From Gp6-AA45 sp035652075 (lineage in GTDB: Bacteria; Acidobacteriota; Vicinamibacteria; Vicinamibacterales; CAVVIG01): DNA of 64,000 nt. The DNA is taken from contig DASREL010000060.1 in the NCBI GenBank assembly GCA_035652075.1, positions 12,462-76,461 on the forward strand, read 5' to 3'. Shown in pieces: positions 1 to 9,401 of the stretch. The position numbers and the translations under genes are program-made. Numbering within the stretch: the first letter of the stretch is position 1; every line of letters starts with the position of its first letter. Under the pieces are notes generated by a model, which was given only the letters and a program-made list of their open reading frames with translations, had not been told where the DNA came from and did no database searches.

Positions 1-243
1 CTGAACGCGGTTCCGGAATTGATCGCGGACGGCCGGACCGGCCTGCTCATACCGCCGCAGGACGACCGCGCCCTTGCGGAGGCGATCGAGCGATTGTTGT
101 CGTCGGCGGACCTCCGCCACGAGTTCGGTCGACAGGCCCGTCAGATGGTCGCCGAGCAGGCGCACCCGGCGCGGTATCGCGCCTCGCTCATGGCATTGTT
201 CGAACGTCTTTCGTCAGCAGGGGATCGCGTGCATGCAGCCTGA
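1..243 (+). CDS. Glycosyltransferase family 4, C-terminal fragment (5' end outside window)
   Basis: Only the last 80 residues lie inside the window; the reading frame is open from base 1. They read as the end of a GT-B fold, GT4-type glycosyltransferase: an ELIADGRTGLLIPP segment (the nucleotide-sugar side of the C-terminal Rossmann domain, where family members usually have a G.NG.LV.P.D pattern), then the usual alternating helices ALAEAIERLLSS and the final helix. It overlaps the next gene by 11 bases, as expected for a translationally coupled polysaccharide operon. Donor and acceptor cannot be predicted. The call rests on this C-terminal pattern and on the neighbours, which are almost all glycosyltransferases. 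Confidence 0.8.
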   Translation: MNAVPELIADGRTGLLIPPQDDRALAEAIERLLSSADLRHEFGRQARQMVAEQAHPARYRASLMALFERLSSAGDRVHAA

Positions 244-1666
244 CAACAGCTACGCCTGGCCGCTCGAGCCGGGCCTGACAACCAACGACGATTGGTCAGC
301 GGGCGACGCCGCGGACGCCCCGCAAAAGCGCGAGTGGCTGCCGCGAAGCTTCGCGGAATGGTTTGCGCTCGGGCTGACGTTCATCCCGGCGATTTTGTAC
401 CTGCCGGGTTCGCAGTCGTACCGGTTGATCGCGCGCGTGGCCGCGTACGGGATCAGTGTCGCCGCGTTCACGCTGTGGTGGTTCGATCGCGCGGGCCGAA
501 AAGAGACGCGGCATCCGGCAGAGCGCTGGCTGACGTTCGTGATGGCCTGGCTCGGGTTGATGATGCTGAATCCCGGCACGATCAACAGCCTCGCCGGCAT
601 CGCGCACGTGACGCTGTACTTCTCGATCCTGTGTCCGTTGTTCTGGACGCCGGCCTACATCACACGCCGACGGCATCTCGTCCGACTCCTCGCGATTCTG
701 CTGTTCTGCAACGGGTTGAACTCGCTCATCGGTGTCGCGCAGGTGTACGACCCCGATCGCTGGATGCCGAAAGAGTTGTCGCCGCTGTTCATGGAAGAGA
801 ACTCGGCGATGCTGGCGGCGTCGACCTACATCGGACCGAACGGCCGCGCGATTATCCGTCCGCCGGGATTGTTCGACACGCCCGGCGCGGTCTGCAACGC
901 CGGCACGATTGCGGCGGTCCTCGGCCTCATCTTTCTGCTGGAGCCGATGGCGTGGCCCAAGCGCGCCGCCTCCGGAGCGCTCGCGGTGTTCGGCATGGCG
1001 GCGATCTACCTCAGTCACGTCCGCGCGGCCTTTGTCGTCACGCTCGGGATGATGGTGGTGTACGTCATCTTGGTTTCCATGCAACAGCACGGCAAGAGAG
1101 CCGTAGGATTCATCGCCCTCGCCGCCGGCATCATCGTCGGCGCGATGTCGTTGGCGACGATGCTGGGCGGCGAATCGGTCCAGGAACGCTTCATGACGCT
1201 CCTCGCCGACGATCCGCGACAGACGTACTACCAGGCGCGCGGTAACCAGGTCGAAGCCGCGTTCACCGATCTCGCCGCGCGGTTTCCGTTCGGCGCCGGC
1301 CTTGCCCGGTGGGGCATGGCGCAGTACTACTTCAACTCGTCGACCGGCGGCATCGTGACCGACCCCGATTCTGTGCCGTTCGCGGAAGTGCAGCCGAACG
1401 CGTGGATCCTGGACGGCGGATTCCCGCTGCTGGTGCTGTACGGACTGGCATTGATCGCGACGGTCTCGTTCGATCTGCGGCTGATTCGATCGCTGCACGA
1501 TCCGGTCGACAAACTGCTGGCGGCTATTGTCGTCGCGACGAATTTCGGGACGCTCGCATACGTGTTCACGTTCGTGCCGTTCGGGACCACGCCGGGGATG
1601 CAGTTCTGGTTCCTCGAGGGCGCGCTGCACGGCGCGATGGTCGGCCGGCCTCGATCCGATTCGTGA
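233..1666 (+). CDS. Wzy/O-antigen-ligase-like polymerase, multi-pass membrane protein
   Basis: A 477-residue membrane protein with about ten hydrophobic helices, starting near residue 40 after a soluble N-terminus. A larger loop in the middle to C-terminal half carries RPPGLFDTPGA and then SHVRAAFVV, the kind of Arg-containing helix found in Wzy_C (O-antigen ligase/polymerase) proteins. Family members join or ligate lipid-linked oligosaccharide units at the outer face of the inner membrane. The ATG at 233 is chosen because it overlaps the upstream gene by only 11 bases and precedes the first hydrophobic stretch; the open frame upstream of it is only overlap with the previous gene. A second protein of this superfamily lies at 29669-30904, so one may be the polymerase and the other a ligase. 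Assignment to either role is inference. Confidence 0.75.
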   Translation: MQPDNSYAWPLEPGLTTNDDWSAGDAADAPQKREWLPRSFAEWFALGLTFIPAILYLPGSQSYRLIARVAAYGISVAAFTLWWFDRAGRKETRHPAERWLTFVMAWLGLMMLNPGTINSLAGIAHVTLYFSILCPLFWTPAYITRRRHLVRLLAILLFCNGLNSLIGVAQVYDPDRWMPKELSPLFMEENSAMLAASTYIGPNGRAIIRPPGLFDTPGAVCNAGTIAAVLGLIFLLEPMAWPKRAASGALAVFGMAAIYLSHVRAAFVVTLGMMVVYVILVSMQQHGKRAVGFIALAAGIIVGAMSLATMLGGESVQERFMTLLADDPRQTYYQARGNQVEAAFTDLAARFPFGAGLARWGMAQYYFNSSTGGIVTDPDSVPFAEVQPNAWILDGGFPLLVLYGLALIATVSFDLRLIRSLHDPVDKLLAAIVVATNFGTLAYVFTFVPFGTTPGMQFWFLEGALHGAMVGRPRSDS

Positions 1667-2805
1667 CCGCGTGGCTGATCGTCGCGGGCGACTTCACGCC
1701 GCTCGGCGGCATGGACGCCGCCAATCACGCCCTCGCGCGCTATCTCTCCACGCGTGACGACGTGTATTTGGTCACGCATCGCGCGTGGCCGGACCTGGTG
1801 CGGCCGCGTGTCTCGATCGATCTCGTCGCACGGCCGCTCGGTCATGCGCTCGGCGCGCCGATGCTCGACCATCGCGGCCGCCGCGCGTGGGCGCGCCTGC
1901 GCGGCACCGACGCGCGCGCGATCGTGAATGGCGGGAATTGCGCCATCCCCGGCGCGATCAACTGGGTGCATTACCTGCACGCCGCCTACGAACCCGAGGG
2001 CGTCACGTCGCCGCTGCGCCGAGCGAAACACGCGGTGACGCGCGTACACGATCTCGCGAACGAACGCGCCGCATTGCTGTCGGCGTCGCTCGTCATCTGC
2101 AACAGCCGTCGCACGCGGCGCGACGTGCTCGACGCCTACGAGGTCGACCCCGACCGCGTGCACGTCATCTACTACGGCTGCGATCCGAGCCGCCTGACCC
2201 ACGTCAGCGAGGACGAGCGGCGCTCGGCGCGCGCGGCGCTCGGGTGGCCTGGTGACCGTCACGTCGCGGCGTTCGTCGGCGCGCTCGGCGATCGGCGAAA
2301 GAGCTTCGACACGGTCTTCGCCGCCTGGACGTCGTTGTGCGCCGATCCGTCGTGGGATGTCGACCTCGTCGTGATCGGTACCGGTGCAGAGCAGCCGGCG
2401 TGGGAGGAACGGGCGCGCGCCGCCGGCCTGGGCGACCGCATTCGGTTTCTCGGCTTCCGCGCTGAAGTCCCTGAACTGCTGGCGGCGGTCGATCTCACGG
2501 TGCACCCGGCGCGATACGAGGCATACGGTCTCGCGGTCCGCGAAGCGTTGTGCCGTGGGATTCCGGCGGTCGTCACCGCGTCCGCCGGTGTGGCCGAGGA
2601 GTACGACGGCGCGCTTCGCGAACTGCTGATCGAGAATCCGGACGCGCCCGACGAATTGGCGATGCGTTTGCGCGCGTGGTCGCGCGATCGGGTGCCGTTC
2701 GCAACGGCCGCGGCGGCACTGGGCGATCGGCTCCGTGCGCGGACCTGGGATCGGATGGCCGAAGACATCGTCCACGTCGCGACCGCGCACGAGTCGGTGC
2801 GGTGA
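1663..2805 (+). CDS. Glycosyltransferase family 4
   Basis: A 380-residue GT-B glycosyltransferase. The N-terminus LIVAGDFTPLGGMDAANHALARYL fits the acceptor-side domain, where a Gly-rich loop follows strand 1. The C-terminal domain has GTGAEQPAWEERARAAGLGDRIRFLGF and the EX7E motif in EAYGLAVREAL, which binds the sugar nucleotide in retaining GT4 enzymes. The GTG start overlaps the upstream stop as GTGA. It is cytoplasmic or membrane-associated and adds one sugar to a lipid-linked oligosaccharide; the sugar is not predictable. An ASAGVAEEYDG segment occupies the usual GG.aE.i position. Confidence 0.88.
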   Translation: MTAWLIVAGDFTPLGGMDAANHALARYLSTRDDVYLVTHRAWPDLVRPRVSIDLVARPLGHALGAPMLDHRGRRAWARLRGTDARAIVNGGNCAIPGAINWVHYLHAAYEPEGVTSPLRRAKHAVTRVHDLANERAALLSASLVICNSRRTRRDVLDAYEVDPDRVHVIYYGCDPSRLTHVSEDERRSARAALGWPGDRHVAAFVGALGDRRKSFDTVFAAWTSLCADPSWDVDLVVIGTGAEQPAWEERARAAGLGDRIRFLGFRAEVPELLAAVDLTVHPARYEAYGLAVREALCRGIPAVVTASAGVAEEYDGALRELLIENPDAPDELAMRLRAWSRDRVPFATAAAALGDRLRARTWDRMAEDIVHVATAHESVR

Positions 2806-3743
2806 ATCGGTTCGCCCCGGTCGGATCGTGCTGGGTCTGCGGCTCCACGCAGCTGACGCCGTACCACGAGCTGCGATTCGAGCTCGAGGCGTACCGCAAC
2901 AACGATCAGGATCACGAGCTGGCCGACTACACCGGCGAGACGCTGTCGCTCGTGCGCTGCGGCCGATGCGGATTCGGCCAGCCCGCAGCGCTCCCGACGC
3001 TGCCCGGATACTTCGATCGGATGTACGACCAGCGCTGGGACGATGCGTGGATCGACGGTGAGTTTCGTGCGACCTACAAGGACTTCATCTTCACGTCGAT
3101 CCTGAACGAGCTGCGACGACGGACGGATGCGCATCGGCGGCGGCTGCTCGACGTCGGCGCGCACGTCGGCCGGTTTCTGAGCCTCGCGCGGCGCGCGGGA
3201 TGGGAGGCGGAAGGCATCGAGTTGAATCCGCGTACCGCGGCCTACGCCGCCGCCTGTTCCGGTGCGACGGTGCACCAGGTCAATGCGCAGGCGCTCGCCG
3301 ATCGCGGCAGACGGTACGACGTGATCGTGCTCACCGACGTCCTCGAACACATCCCGGCGCCTTTGGACGTCCTGCGCTCGTTGACCGCACTGCTCGATCC
3401 GGGCGGCATCCTCGCGATCAAGGTACCGTGCGGGCCGAGTCAACTGCTCAAGGAACGCGTGCTGGCGGCGGTCACGTCGCACCGCGCGACGATCGCCGAC
3501 AACCTGGTCCACGTGAATCATTTTTCGCCGCGGTCGCTGTCGCTCGCGATCGAGCGCGCAGGCCTCTCGCCGACCGTGGGCGTCGCCGCGCCGGAGTTGC
3601 TGCCGCTGCAGCCGTTCTCTGTCCGGAACGCGATCGTGAACGCCGTCCGTCTCGGCGTCTACCACGTCGCCCGGCTGCCCGGCGCCGTGTATACGCCGCT
3701 CGCGCTCCATCTGCAGGCCTACGGTGTGAAGTCAGCGGCGTGA
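2802..3743 (+). CDS. Class I SAM-dependent methyltransferase with N-terminal zinc-ribbon-like cysteines
   Basis: A 313-residue protein. The first 60 residues hold two Cys pairs, CWVCG and CGRCG, which could form a small zinc ribbon. The SAM-binding motif I follows as LLDVGAHVGRFL near residue 115, with the acidic motif II GIELNP and motif LTDVLEHIPAP. This layout matches methyltransferases found in O-antigen and rare-sugar clusters, such as the C-methyltransferase type with an N-terminal Cys domain. The GTG start overlaps the previous stop as GTGA. The likely substrate is a nucleotide sugar or a glycan residue; this is inferred from context only. Confidence 0.82.
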   Translation: MNRFAPVGSCWVCGSTQLTPYHELRFELEAYRNNDQDHELADYTGETLSLVRCGRCGFGQPAALPTLPGYFDRMYDQRWDDAWIDGEFRATYKDFIFTSILNELRRRTDAHRRRLLDVGAHVGRFLSLARRAGWEAEGIELNPRTAAYAAACSGATVHQVNAQALADRGRRYDVIVLTDVLEHIPAPLDVLRSLTALLDPGGILAIKVPCGPSQLLKERVLAAVTSHRATIADNLVHVNHFSPRSLSLAIERAGLSPTVGVAAPELLPLQPFSVRNAIVNAVRLGVYHVARLPGAVYTPLALHLQAYGVKSAA

Positions 3744-5320
3744 GCCTTCGTCGCAAAGCCGCGATCACCGCCGCGTTCGGGTATCTGCAGTTTGGGATCT
3801 CGATCGTCACCGGTCTGTTCCTCGTGCCGCTGACGCTGCACAGCATCGGCGCGCGCACGTGGGGGGTCTGGCTCGCCAGCGGCGAAGTGCTCGCGTACGC
3901 GGGCATGGCGGATCTCGGCATGCTCGCCGTGATGCAGTGGCTGATCGCGGAAGCGGAGGGACGCAAAGACCGCCGCGAAATGGCGAACCTCGTGTCGCAA
4001 GGCATCTGGCTCGGCACTGCGGTCGGGATCGTGTTCGTCTCGCTCGCCTTCGTGCTGTGGCGATCGTTGCCGTCGGTGTTGTTCCTCACGGCGGCCGATC
4101 GCGCGGTCATCGAACGGCCGCTGTTGCTCGCGGTCGTGTTGACCGCGTCCAGCTATCCGCTGTTGTCGTACCGCGCGCTTCTGATTGGCATCCAGGACGC
4201 GTCCTTTCTCGGCACGATGTCGGTGATCAACGCCACGATCTCCGCGGCGGTCCTCGCGGGCATGCTGCTCGGCGGCTGGGGCCTGTACGCGCTCGTGTGG
4301 TCGTCGATCGGCACGTCCCTGATCGTCGGCGCGGTGCTCGGGATTCGCGCCGCGATGATCGCGCCGGACGTCGTCTATCGGATCGCGCCGCCGCAGACGC
4401 GTTATCTTCGAACGCTGCTGACGAACGGCGTCGGCGCGTGGCTCGGCAACATCGGCTGGCAGACGCTCGCGGCGACCAACAGCGTCCTCATCACGTACAT
4501 CGGTCACCCGGAATGGGTGCCGGTCTATGCGTGTACCGCGAAGGTGGCGAACATGGCGATGCCGCTGACGTGGATTCTGCCCGATGCCGGCCACGTCAGC
4601 CTCGCGCAACTGCACGGCGAAGGATCGTCGCAACCGCGAGTTCGCGACGTGATCAACTTGATGCAGCGGCTCCATCTGGTACTCGCCGGCCTCGTGGCCG
4701 TCGGTCTGCTCGGGTTCAACGGCGTGTTCGTGACCCACTGGGTCGGCGCCCCGTTCTTCGGCGGGATCCCGCTCAACGCGGTCGTGGCTCTCGGCGTGAT
4801 CGTGCACTCGTTCACGCACGGGTTCGTGACGTCATCGTCGATCGCGGGCAGCCGTCCGCGCGTGGGCGCGCTCGTGCTGATCAACGGCGCGGTGCAACTG
4901 CCGCTCGGCATCGTGCTCGGCCATCGCATGGGCCTGATCGGCATCCCCGTCGCCGGTCTCGTCGCGGCCGCGTTGACGTCGCTGCCGGGAAGCATCGCGC
5001 TGTTGCGGCACGCCGTCGGCTATCGGCCAAGCACGCTGCTGCCATCGATGATCGGCCCGTGGATCAGCCGCGCGTTGGCGCCGCTTGCCGCAGCGTTGTT
5101 CATCGGCGCGGCGTATCCGCTCCTCGGCATCTGGATCTGCGCCGCCGCGACGGTGGCGGCCTGCCTGGCGTACGTGTGGCTGATGCGACCGCTGTACGGT
5201 GAAGGTCTGCCGCTCGAAGCGAACTGGATGCGGTGGCTGCGACTGATTCGACTGCTGCCGGAATCGCCGATCGTGCCGCCGGCGATCGACGCCGTCGACA
5301 ACTTGCGAGCGCCGCTGTGA
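3740..5320 (+). CDS. Polysaccharide flippase, Wzx/MATE-like (MOP superfamily)
   Basis: A 526-residue integral membrane protein with 12 or more hydrophobic segments. It begins with LRRKAAITAAFGYLQFGISIVTGLFLVPL, the amphipathic start and first transmembrane helix typical of the PST/Wzx branch of the MOP flippases. The fragment IGARTWGVWLASGEVLAY matches the conserved region after TM1, where family members read like G...G.w..a..v. These proteins flip undecaprenyl-linked oligosaccharide across the inner membrane. The GTG start overlaps the upstream stop as GTGA. The last 30 residues are soluble. It is the only flippase candidate in the window, so it probably serves the whole operon. Confidence 0.85.
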   Translation: MSLRRKAAITAAFGYLQFGISIVTGLFLVPLTLHSIGARTWGVWLASGEVLAYAGMADLGMLAVMQWLIAEAEGRKDRREMANLVSQGIWLGTAVGIVFVSLAFVLWRSLPSVLFLTAADRAVIERPLLLAVVLTASSYPLLSYRALLIGIQDASFLGTMSVINATISAAVLAGMLLGGWGLYALVWSSIGTSLIVGAVLGIRAAMIAPDVVYRIAPPQTRYLRTLLTNGVGAWLGNIGWQTLAATNSVLITYIGHPEWVPVYACTAKVANMAMPLTWILPDAGHVSLAQLHGEGSSQPRVRDVINLMQRLHLVLAGLVAVGLLGFNGVFVTHWVGAPFFGGIPLNAVVALGVIVHSFTHGFVTSSSIAGSRPRVGALVLINGAVQLPLGIVLGHRMGLIGIPVAGLVAAALTSLPGSIALLRHAVGYRPSTLLPSMIGPWISRALAPLAAALFIGAAYPLLGIWICAAATVAACLAYVWLMRPLYGEGLPLEANWMRWLRLIRLLPESPIVPPAIDAVDNLRAPL

Positions 5321-6474
5321 TCTGGCACATCATCACCGGCGAGTATCCGCCCCAGTCGGGGGGTGTGAGCGCGTACACGCGAGCGGTCGCGCAGGCGCTG
5401 GCCGCCGCGGGCGATTCGGTCGAGGTGTGGGCGCCGCCGCTGCAACAGGGATCGGACGCGGCCGACGCCGGCGTCCGCATCCATCGGCTGCCCGATCGGT
5501 TTGGGTCCGCGTCGCTCCGAGAGTTGTCTGCGACGATCGATCGCGCATCGGCTCGCGACCGCGTCCTCGTCCAGTACGTGCCGCACGCGTTCGGCTGGAG
5601 AGGCGCGAACCTGCCGTTCTCGCGCTGGCTGTCGCGGCCGCGCACGGCGGAACTCTGGGTGATGTTTCATGAAGTGTCGTATCCATTCGACCTTCGGCAG
5701 AACCTCACGCACAACGGCCTTGCGATCGTGAATCGTCTGATGGCGCGCAGCATCAGCCGCGCCGCGACGCGTCAATTCGCTTCGATCGCCGCGTGGCAGC
5801 CGTTGCTCCGGCGCATCACCGGTCGTGACGTGAACGTCGACTGGCTACCGGTCCCGAGCGGCATTCCGGTAACGGCGAATATCTCGGCGTCGACGGCGCT
5901 TCGCGCGCGTGTCGGCGGCGGACGGCCGGTCGTCGGCCATTTCGGCACGTACGGACGAACGATTCAACGGATGTTGGCAGAGACGCTCGCCGTGCTGCTG
6001 ACGACCAGCGACTGTGCAGTGCTGCTCATCGGTCGCGACAGCGAGGAGGCGCGCCGCAGCATCCTCGCGCGGACGGCGGTGGATCCCGCGCGCGTCGCAG
6101 CGACCGGCGAAGTGCCGCCGGACGAGATTTCGGTCGCGCTCAGCGCCGCGGACGTCCTCGTGCAGCCGTATCCCGACGGCGTGAGCACGCGGCGGACCAC
6201 CGTCATGGCAGGTCTCGCCCACGGTGTCGCCGTCGCGACGACCGCCGGCTGGTTGACCGAGGCGCTGTGGCACGACCTGCAGGCGACGACGTTGGCGCCG
6301 TGTGATGACGCGGCGGCGTTGGCGCGTGATGTCGTGCAGCTGTTGCAGTCCTCGGACGCGCGGCGCGATTTCGGCGAGCGGGGACGTCAGTTGTACGAAT
6401 CGCGCTTCGCGCTGCGTCATACGATCCGCGCGCTTCGCAGCGGTATTCCAGGCGCCCGCCCGGCCGTCGCATGA
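5317..6474 (+). CDS. Glycosyltransferase family 4, variant without EX7E
   Basis: A 385-residue GT-B protein. The N-terminus reads WHIITGEYPPQSGGVSAYTRAVAQAL, the classic start of GT4 enzymes. The C-terminal domain has GHFGTYG, LLIGRDSEEARRSI and, in place of the EX7E motif, QPYPDGVSTRRTTVMAGLAHG. The last pattern recurs in a GT4 subgroup of polysaccharide operons where an Asp and a Ser-Thr-Arg replace the glutamates. The GTG start overlaps the upstream stop as GTGA. It probably transfers one sugar to the growing repeat unit at the cytoplasmic face of the membrane. Confidence 0.85.
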   Translation: MIWHIITGEYPPQSGGVSAYTRAVAQALAAAGDSVEVWAPPLQQGSDAADAGVRIHRLPDRFGSASLRELSATIDRASARDRVLVQYVPHAFGWRGANLPFSRWLSRPRTAELWVMFHEVSYPFDLRQNLTHNGLAIVNRLMARSISRAATRQFASIAAWQPLLRRITGRDVNVDWLPVPSGIPVTANISASTALRARVGGGRPVVGHFGTYGRTIQRMLAETLAVLLTTSDCAVLLIGRDSEEARRSILARTAVDPARVAATGEVPPDEISVALSAADVLVQPYPDGVSTRRTTVMAGLAHGVAVATTAGWLTEALWHDLQATTLAPCDDAAALARDVVQLLQSSDARRDFGERGRQLYESRFALRHTIRALRSGIPGARPAVA

Positions 6475-7337
6475 GCACATTTGTCGGCGCGCGGTGGATG
6501 CGGCGGTACCTGGCGCCGTGGTTACCCGAGCGCATGAAGACCGGGATGCGTGCACGCTTGTTCGGCTACCGGCCGTCCGAGTCGGCGACGCTCATCTCGT
6601 GCGGCAGCGACGACCGCGGACGGTTCGCCGACATCGACGGGCTTCGCGTGCGGTATCGCGACGACGATCGCTCCGACTTCGAATATCACCTCGTCCACAA
6701 CGGTGAATCGATCGAAGAGCTGACGGCGTTTGTCCGTGCAGCGCGCGCCGCGCGCCTGGTCGTCGACGTCGGTGCGTGGAAGGGACTGTTTTCGATTGTG
6801 TTCTGTCACCTCGGCGGGACGCGTACGGCGGTCGCGTACGAGCCGTCGCCGGTCGGCATCGCGGCGATCGGCGCGTTGGCGGATCTCAATGACTGCGCGA
6901 CCGCGATCACGATTCGACCGGTCGCCGTCGGCGAGCACGCGGGCACGGCGCTGACGCAAGTGGCATCCGACGGCATCATGTCGGTGGACGCTGCCGCGGC
7001 GCCCGAGACGGCACAATCCGTTGCCGTCGTCGCGTTGGATGACGACCTCGAGCGGTTGAGTGTCGCACCGGATCTGATCAAGATCGACGTCGAGGGGTAC
7101 GAATACGAGGTCCTGCGCGGTGCCCGGCGGACGATCGCTCGCCACCACCCGACGGTGTTCCTGGAACTACATCTCGATCTGCTCGAACGGCGCGGACGCG
7201 CGGCCGCTGACGTCGTCGATGAGCTGTACGGCGCCGGCTATCGTTTTTCGACGGTCAACGGCGAACCGCTGACGCGTCGGCAGTTGATTCAATCACCGCA
7301 CGCCGTTCGGCGCGTCGTCGCGGCGGTGACGCCTTAG
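6471..7337 (+). CDS. FkbM family methyltransferase
   Basis: A 288-residue class I methyltransferase of the FkbM type. Motif I is VVDVGAWKGLFS near residue 98, motif II is AYEPSPVGIAAI, and the C-terminal half has the family hallmark DLIKIDVEGYEYEVLRGARRTI followed by HPTVFLELH. FkbM proteins O-methylate hydroxyls and are common in polysaccharide operons, where they cap or decorate sugars. It starts with an ATGA overlap on the previous stop. A second FkbM gene lies at 11409 in the same operon; the two differ strongly in sequence, so a recent duplication is not suggested. Confidence 0.9.
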   Translation: MSTFVGARWMRRYLAPWLPERMKTGMRARLFGYRPSESATLISCGSDDRGRFADIDGLRVRYRDDDRSDFEYHLVHNGESIEELTAFVRAARAARLVVDVGAWKGLFSIVFCHLGGTRTAVAYEPSPVGIAAIGALADLNDCATAITIRPVAVGEHAGTALTQVASDGIMSVDAAAAPETAQSVAVVALDDDLERLSVAPDLIKIDVEGYEYEVLRGARRTIARHHPTVFLELHLDLLERRGRAAADVVDELYGAGYRFSTVNGEPLTRRQLIQSPHAVRRVVAAVTP

Positions 7338-8512
7338 TGCGCATCCTGCTCGTCGGCGATTACCCACCCGATCCGCGACTCGGGTCGACGAAGGTGCTCA
7401 TCAAGCTGCAGGAAGAATTCCGCGCGCTCGGTCACGCGTGCGACGTCCTGCTCGGCGACGACTTGCATGGATTGCCGCGGCACCGGACCGGACGGTGGGC
7501 GTTTGCGCCGCTGGCCGCGCTCGGCGCTATCCGGCGCGCGGTTCGTGAACGCGGCCGGTACGACGTCATCGACGTCGCGAGCGCCGAAGGATTGTGGGTC
7601 GGGTCGTTGCATCGGCTCGGGCTGTTTCCGGGCACCGCGATCGTCGCGCGCTCGAACGGCCTCGAACACATCAACTACCGTCGGATGTTGGACGATGCGA
7701 CGGCCGGTCTGACGCGAAAACCGGCGTGGCGGCGGTGGTTCTACCCGGCTGTGCGTCTGTCGCAGGTGGCGGCGGCGGCGCGCGTCGCGGATCAACTGAT
7801 CGTGCTCAACGACACCGATCGCGCGTTTGCCATCGCACGCCACTGGAAGAACGACACGGATGTCAGCGTGGTCCCGCACGGCGTCTCGGCTCGATTTCTG
7901 AATCGCCCGCCGGTCGCTGACGCACCGCGCGGCCGCGGCATTTTGTTTTGCGGCTCGTGGGATGCGGTGAAAGGGGTGACGTACCTCGCGGCCGCATTCA
8001 CCGAACTCGTCGATCGCGGGGCGGTGCTGGAGCCATCGGGCACGCCGGTGACGCTCACGATCCTGGGCGGCGGTGTGCCCGCCGATCGCATTCGCGCGGC
8101 GTTTGCGCCGCACGTCCAACCGTTCGTCGCGGTCGTCGATCGCACGGGCGAAGAAGATGTGATCGTCGCGTATCAGACACACGATGTGCTCGCGTTCCCG
8201 TCGACGTACGAGGGATTCGGCATGGTCGCCATCGAAGCGATGTCGCAACGGCTGCCGGTCGTCGCGACGCCGGTCGGGTGCGTCCCCGCGTTGATTCGCG
8301 ACGGCGAGAATGGCGTCGTCGTGCCGCCGCGCGATCCCCACGCGCTGGCCGCCGCGCTCGAGCGCCTGCTCGCCGATCCATCCTTGCGCGTCTCGCTGGC
8401 GGACATGGCCTTTCAAGACGTGCGCGGGATGACCTGGGCGCGGACCGCCCGCGCCACGATTGACGTCTACGAACGCGCGATCCACATGCGGCCGGCACTC
8501 GCACATGCCTGA
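7337..8512 (+). CDS. Glycosyltransferase family 4
   Basis: A 391-residue GT-B glycosyltransferase starting with RILLVGDYPPDPRLGSTKV. The C-terminal domain shows VVPHGVSARFL, GILFCGSWDAVKGVTYLAAAF and the EX7E motif in EGFGMVAIEAM followed by PVVATPVGCVPALI, all standard for retaining GT4 enzymes. The GTG start shares one base with the upstream TAG stop (TAGTG). The final tail is soluble. The sugar donor is not identifiable from sequence. Confidence 0.88.
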   Translation: MRILLVGDYPPDPRLGSTKVLIKLQEEFRALGHACDVLLGDDLHGLPRHRTGRWAFAPLAALGAIRRAVRERGRYDVIDVASAEGLWVGSLHRLGLFPGTAIVARSNGLEHINYRRMLDDATAGLTRKPAWRRWFYPAVRLSQVAAAARVADQLIVLNDTDRAFAIARHWKNDTDVSVVPHGVSARFLNRPPVADAPRGRGILFCGSWDAVKGVTYLAAAFTELVDRGAVLEPSGTPVTLTILGGGVPADRIRAAFAPHVQPFVAVVDRTGEEDVIVAYQTHDVLAFPSTYEGFGMVAIEAMSQRLPVVATPVGCVPALIRDGENGVVVPPRDPHALAAALERLLADPSLRVSLADMAFQDVRGMTWARTARATIDVYERAIHMRPALAHA

Positions 8513-9401
8513 CCAGCCGTCACGTGTGACCGTTGGCGTCGTGACGAGAAATCGTCCGGACTCGCTGCGCGTCTGCCTCGAGTCGCTGGCATTGCTCGGT
8601 CCGCTGCTTGCGGAAGTGATCGTCGTCGACGACACGAGCGACATCGATATCTCATCCGCGTTCGACGTTTCGATTGCGCAGAAGGTCAGGCTCGTGCAGC
8701 AGACGGGGCGCGAAGGGTACATCGTCGCGCGCAATCGGATCATGCGCGAAGCGACGACCGAAGCGGTCCTATTGATGGACGACGACGCAGCGCTGATCGA
8801 TCGTGAGAGCATTTCGGCTGCACTCGCGCTGCTCGACAGCCGGCCGCGCATCGGCGCCGTGGCCTTCGCGATGGCCGAACGCGACGGCTCGGCCTGGGGA
8901 GTGCAGATGCAGCCGGCGCCGGTGGATTACGCCTGCTATGTCCCGACGTTCATCGGGTTCGCGCACCTGCTGCGGCGATCGCTGTTCGTCCGGCTTGCCG
9001 GCTACCGTGAGTCGTTTCATTTCTACGGCGAAGAAAAAGACTACTGCCTGCGCGCCGCGGACGCCGGCTACGACGTCGTGTACCTGCCGCACGCGCGCGT
9101 CATCCACACACCGGATCCGTCCGGGCGGAACGCGTCGAAGTACGTCCGCTACACCATCCGCAACGACTGTCTCTTCGCGCTCTATAACGAGCCGCTGCCG
9201 TTGCCGTTCGTCAGTGTGCCGGTGCGGCTGATGCGATATTTCGCGATGAGCCGCCACATCGACGATCGCGGCGGGTTCGCGTGGATCGTGTCCGAGTTAT
9301 GGCGGCAGTTGCCGCGCGTCATTGCCGAGCGTCGACCGGTCAAATGGGCGACGATGCGGCGCTGGCGTGTCCTCGGCAGAACGCGGCCGGCCCTTGCATG
9401 A
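8505..9401 (+). CDS. Glycosyltransferase family 2
   Basis: A 298-residue GT-A glycosyltransferase. It begins RVTVGVVTRNRPDSLRVCLESL, followed by VIVVDDTSD (nucleotide binding) and LLMDDDAALID, the DxD-type metal-binding triad. A later segment, FYGEEKDYCLRAADAGYDVVYLPHARVIH, is the ED-containing acceptor region seen in rhamnosyl- and related GT2 enzymes. The ATG at 8505 is chosen, giving an 8-base overlap with the upstream gene; an earlier in-frame start would only lengthen the overlap. No transmembrane helix is obvious, so it is probably a cytoplasmic inverting enzyme of the operon. Confidence 0.88.
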   Translation: MPDQPSRVTVGVVTRNRPDSLRVCLESLALLGPLLAEVIVVDDTSDIDISSAFDVSIAQKVRLVQQTGREGYIVARNRIMREATTEAVLLMDDDAALIDRESISAALALLDSRPRIGAVAFAMAERDGSAWGVQMQPAPVDYACYVPTFIGFAHLLRRSLFVRLAGYRESFHFYGEEKDYCLRAADAGYDVVYLPHARVIHTPDPSGRNASKYVRYTIRNDCLFALYNEPLPLPFVSVPVRLMRYFAMSRHIDDRGGFAWIVSELWRQLPRVIAERRPVKWATMRRWRVLGRTRPALA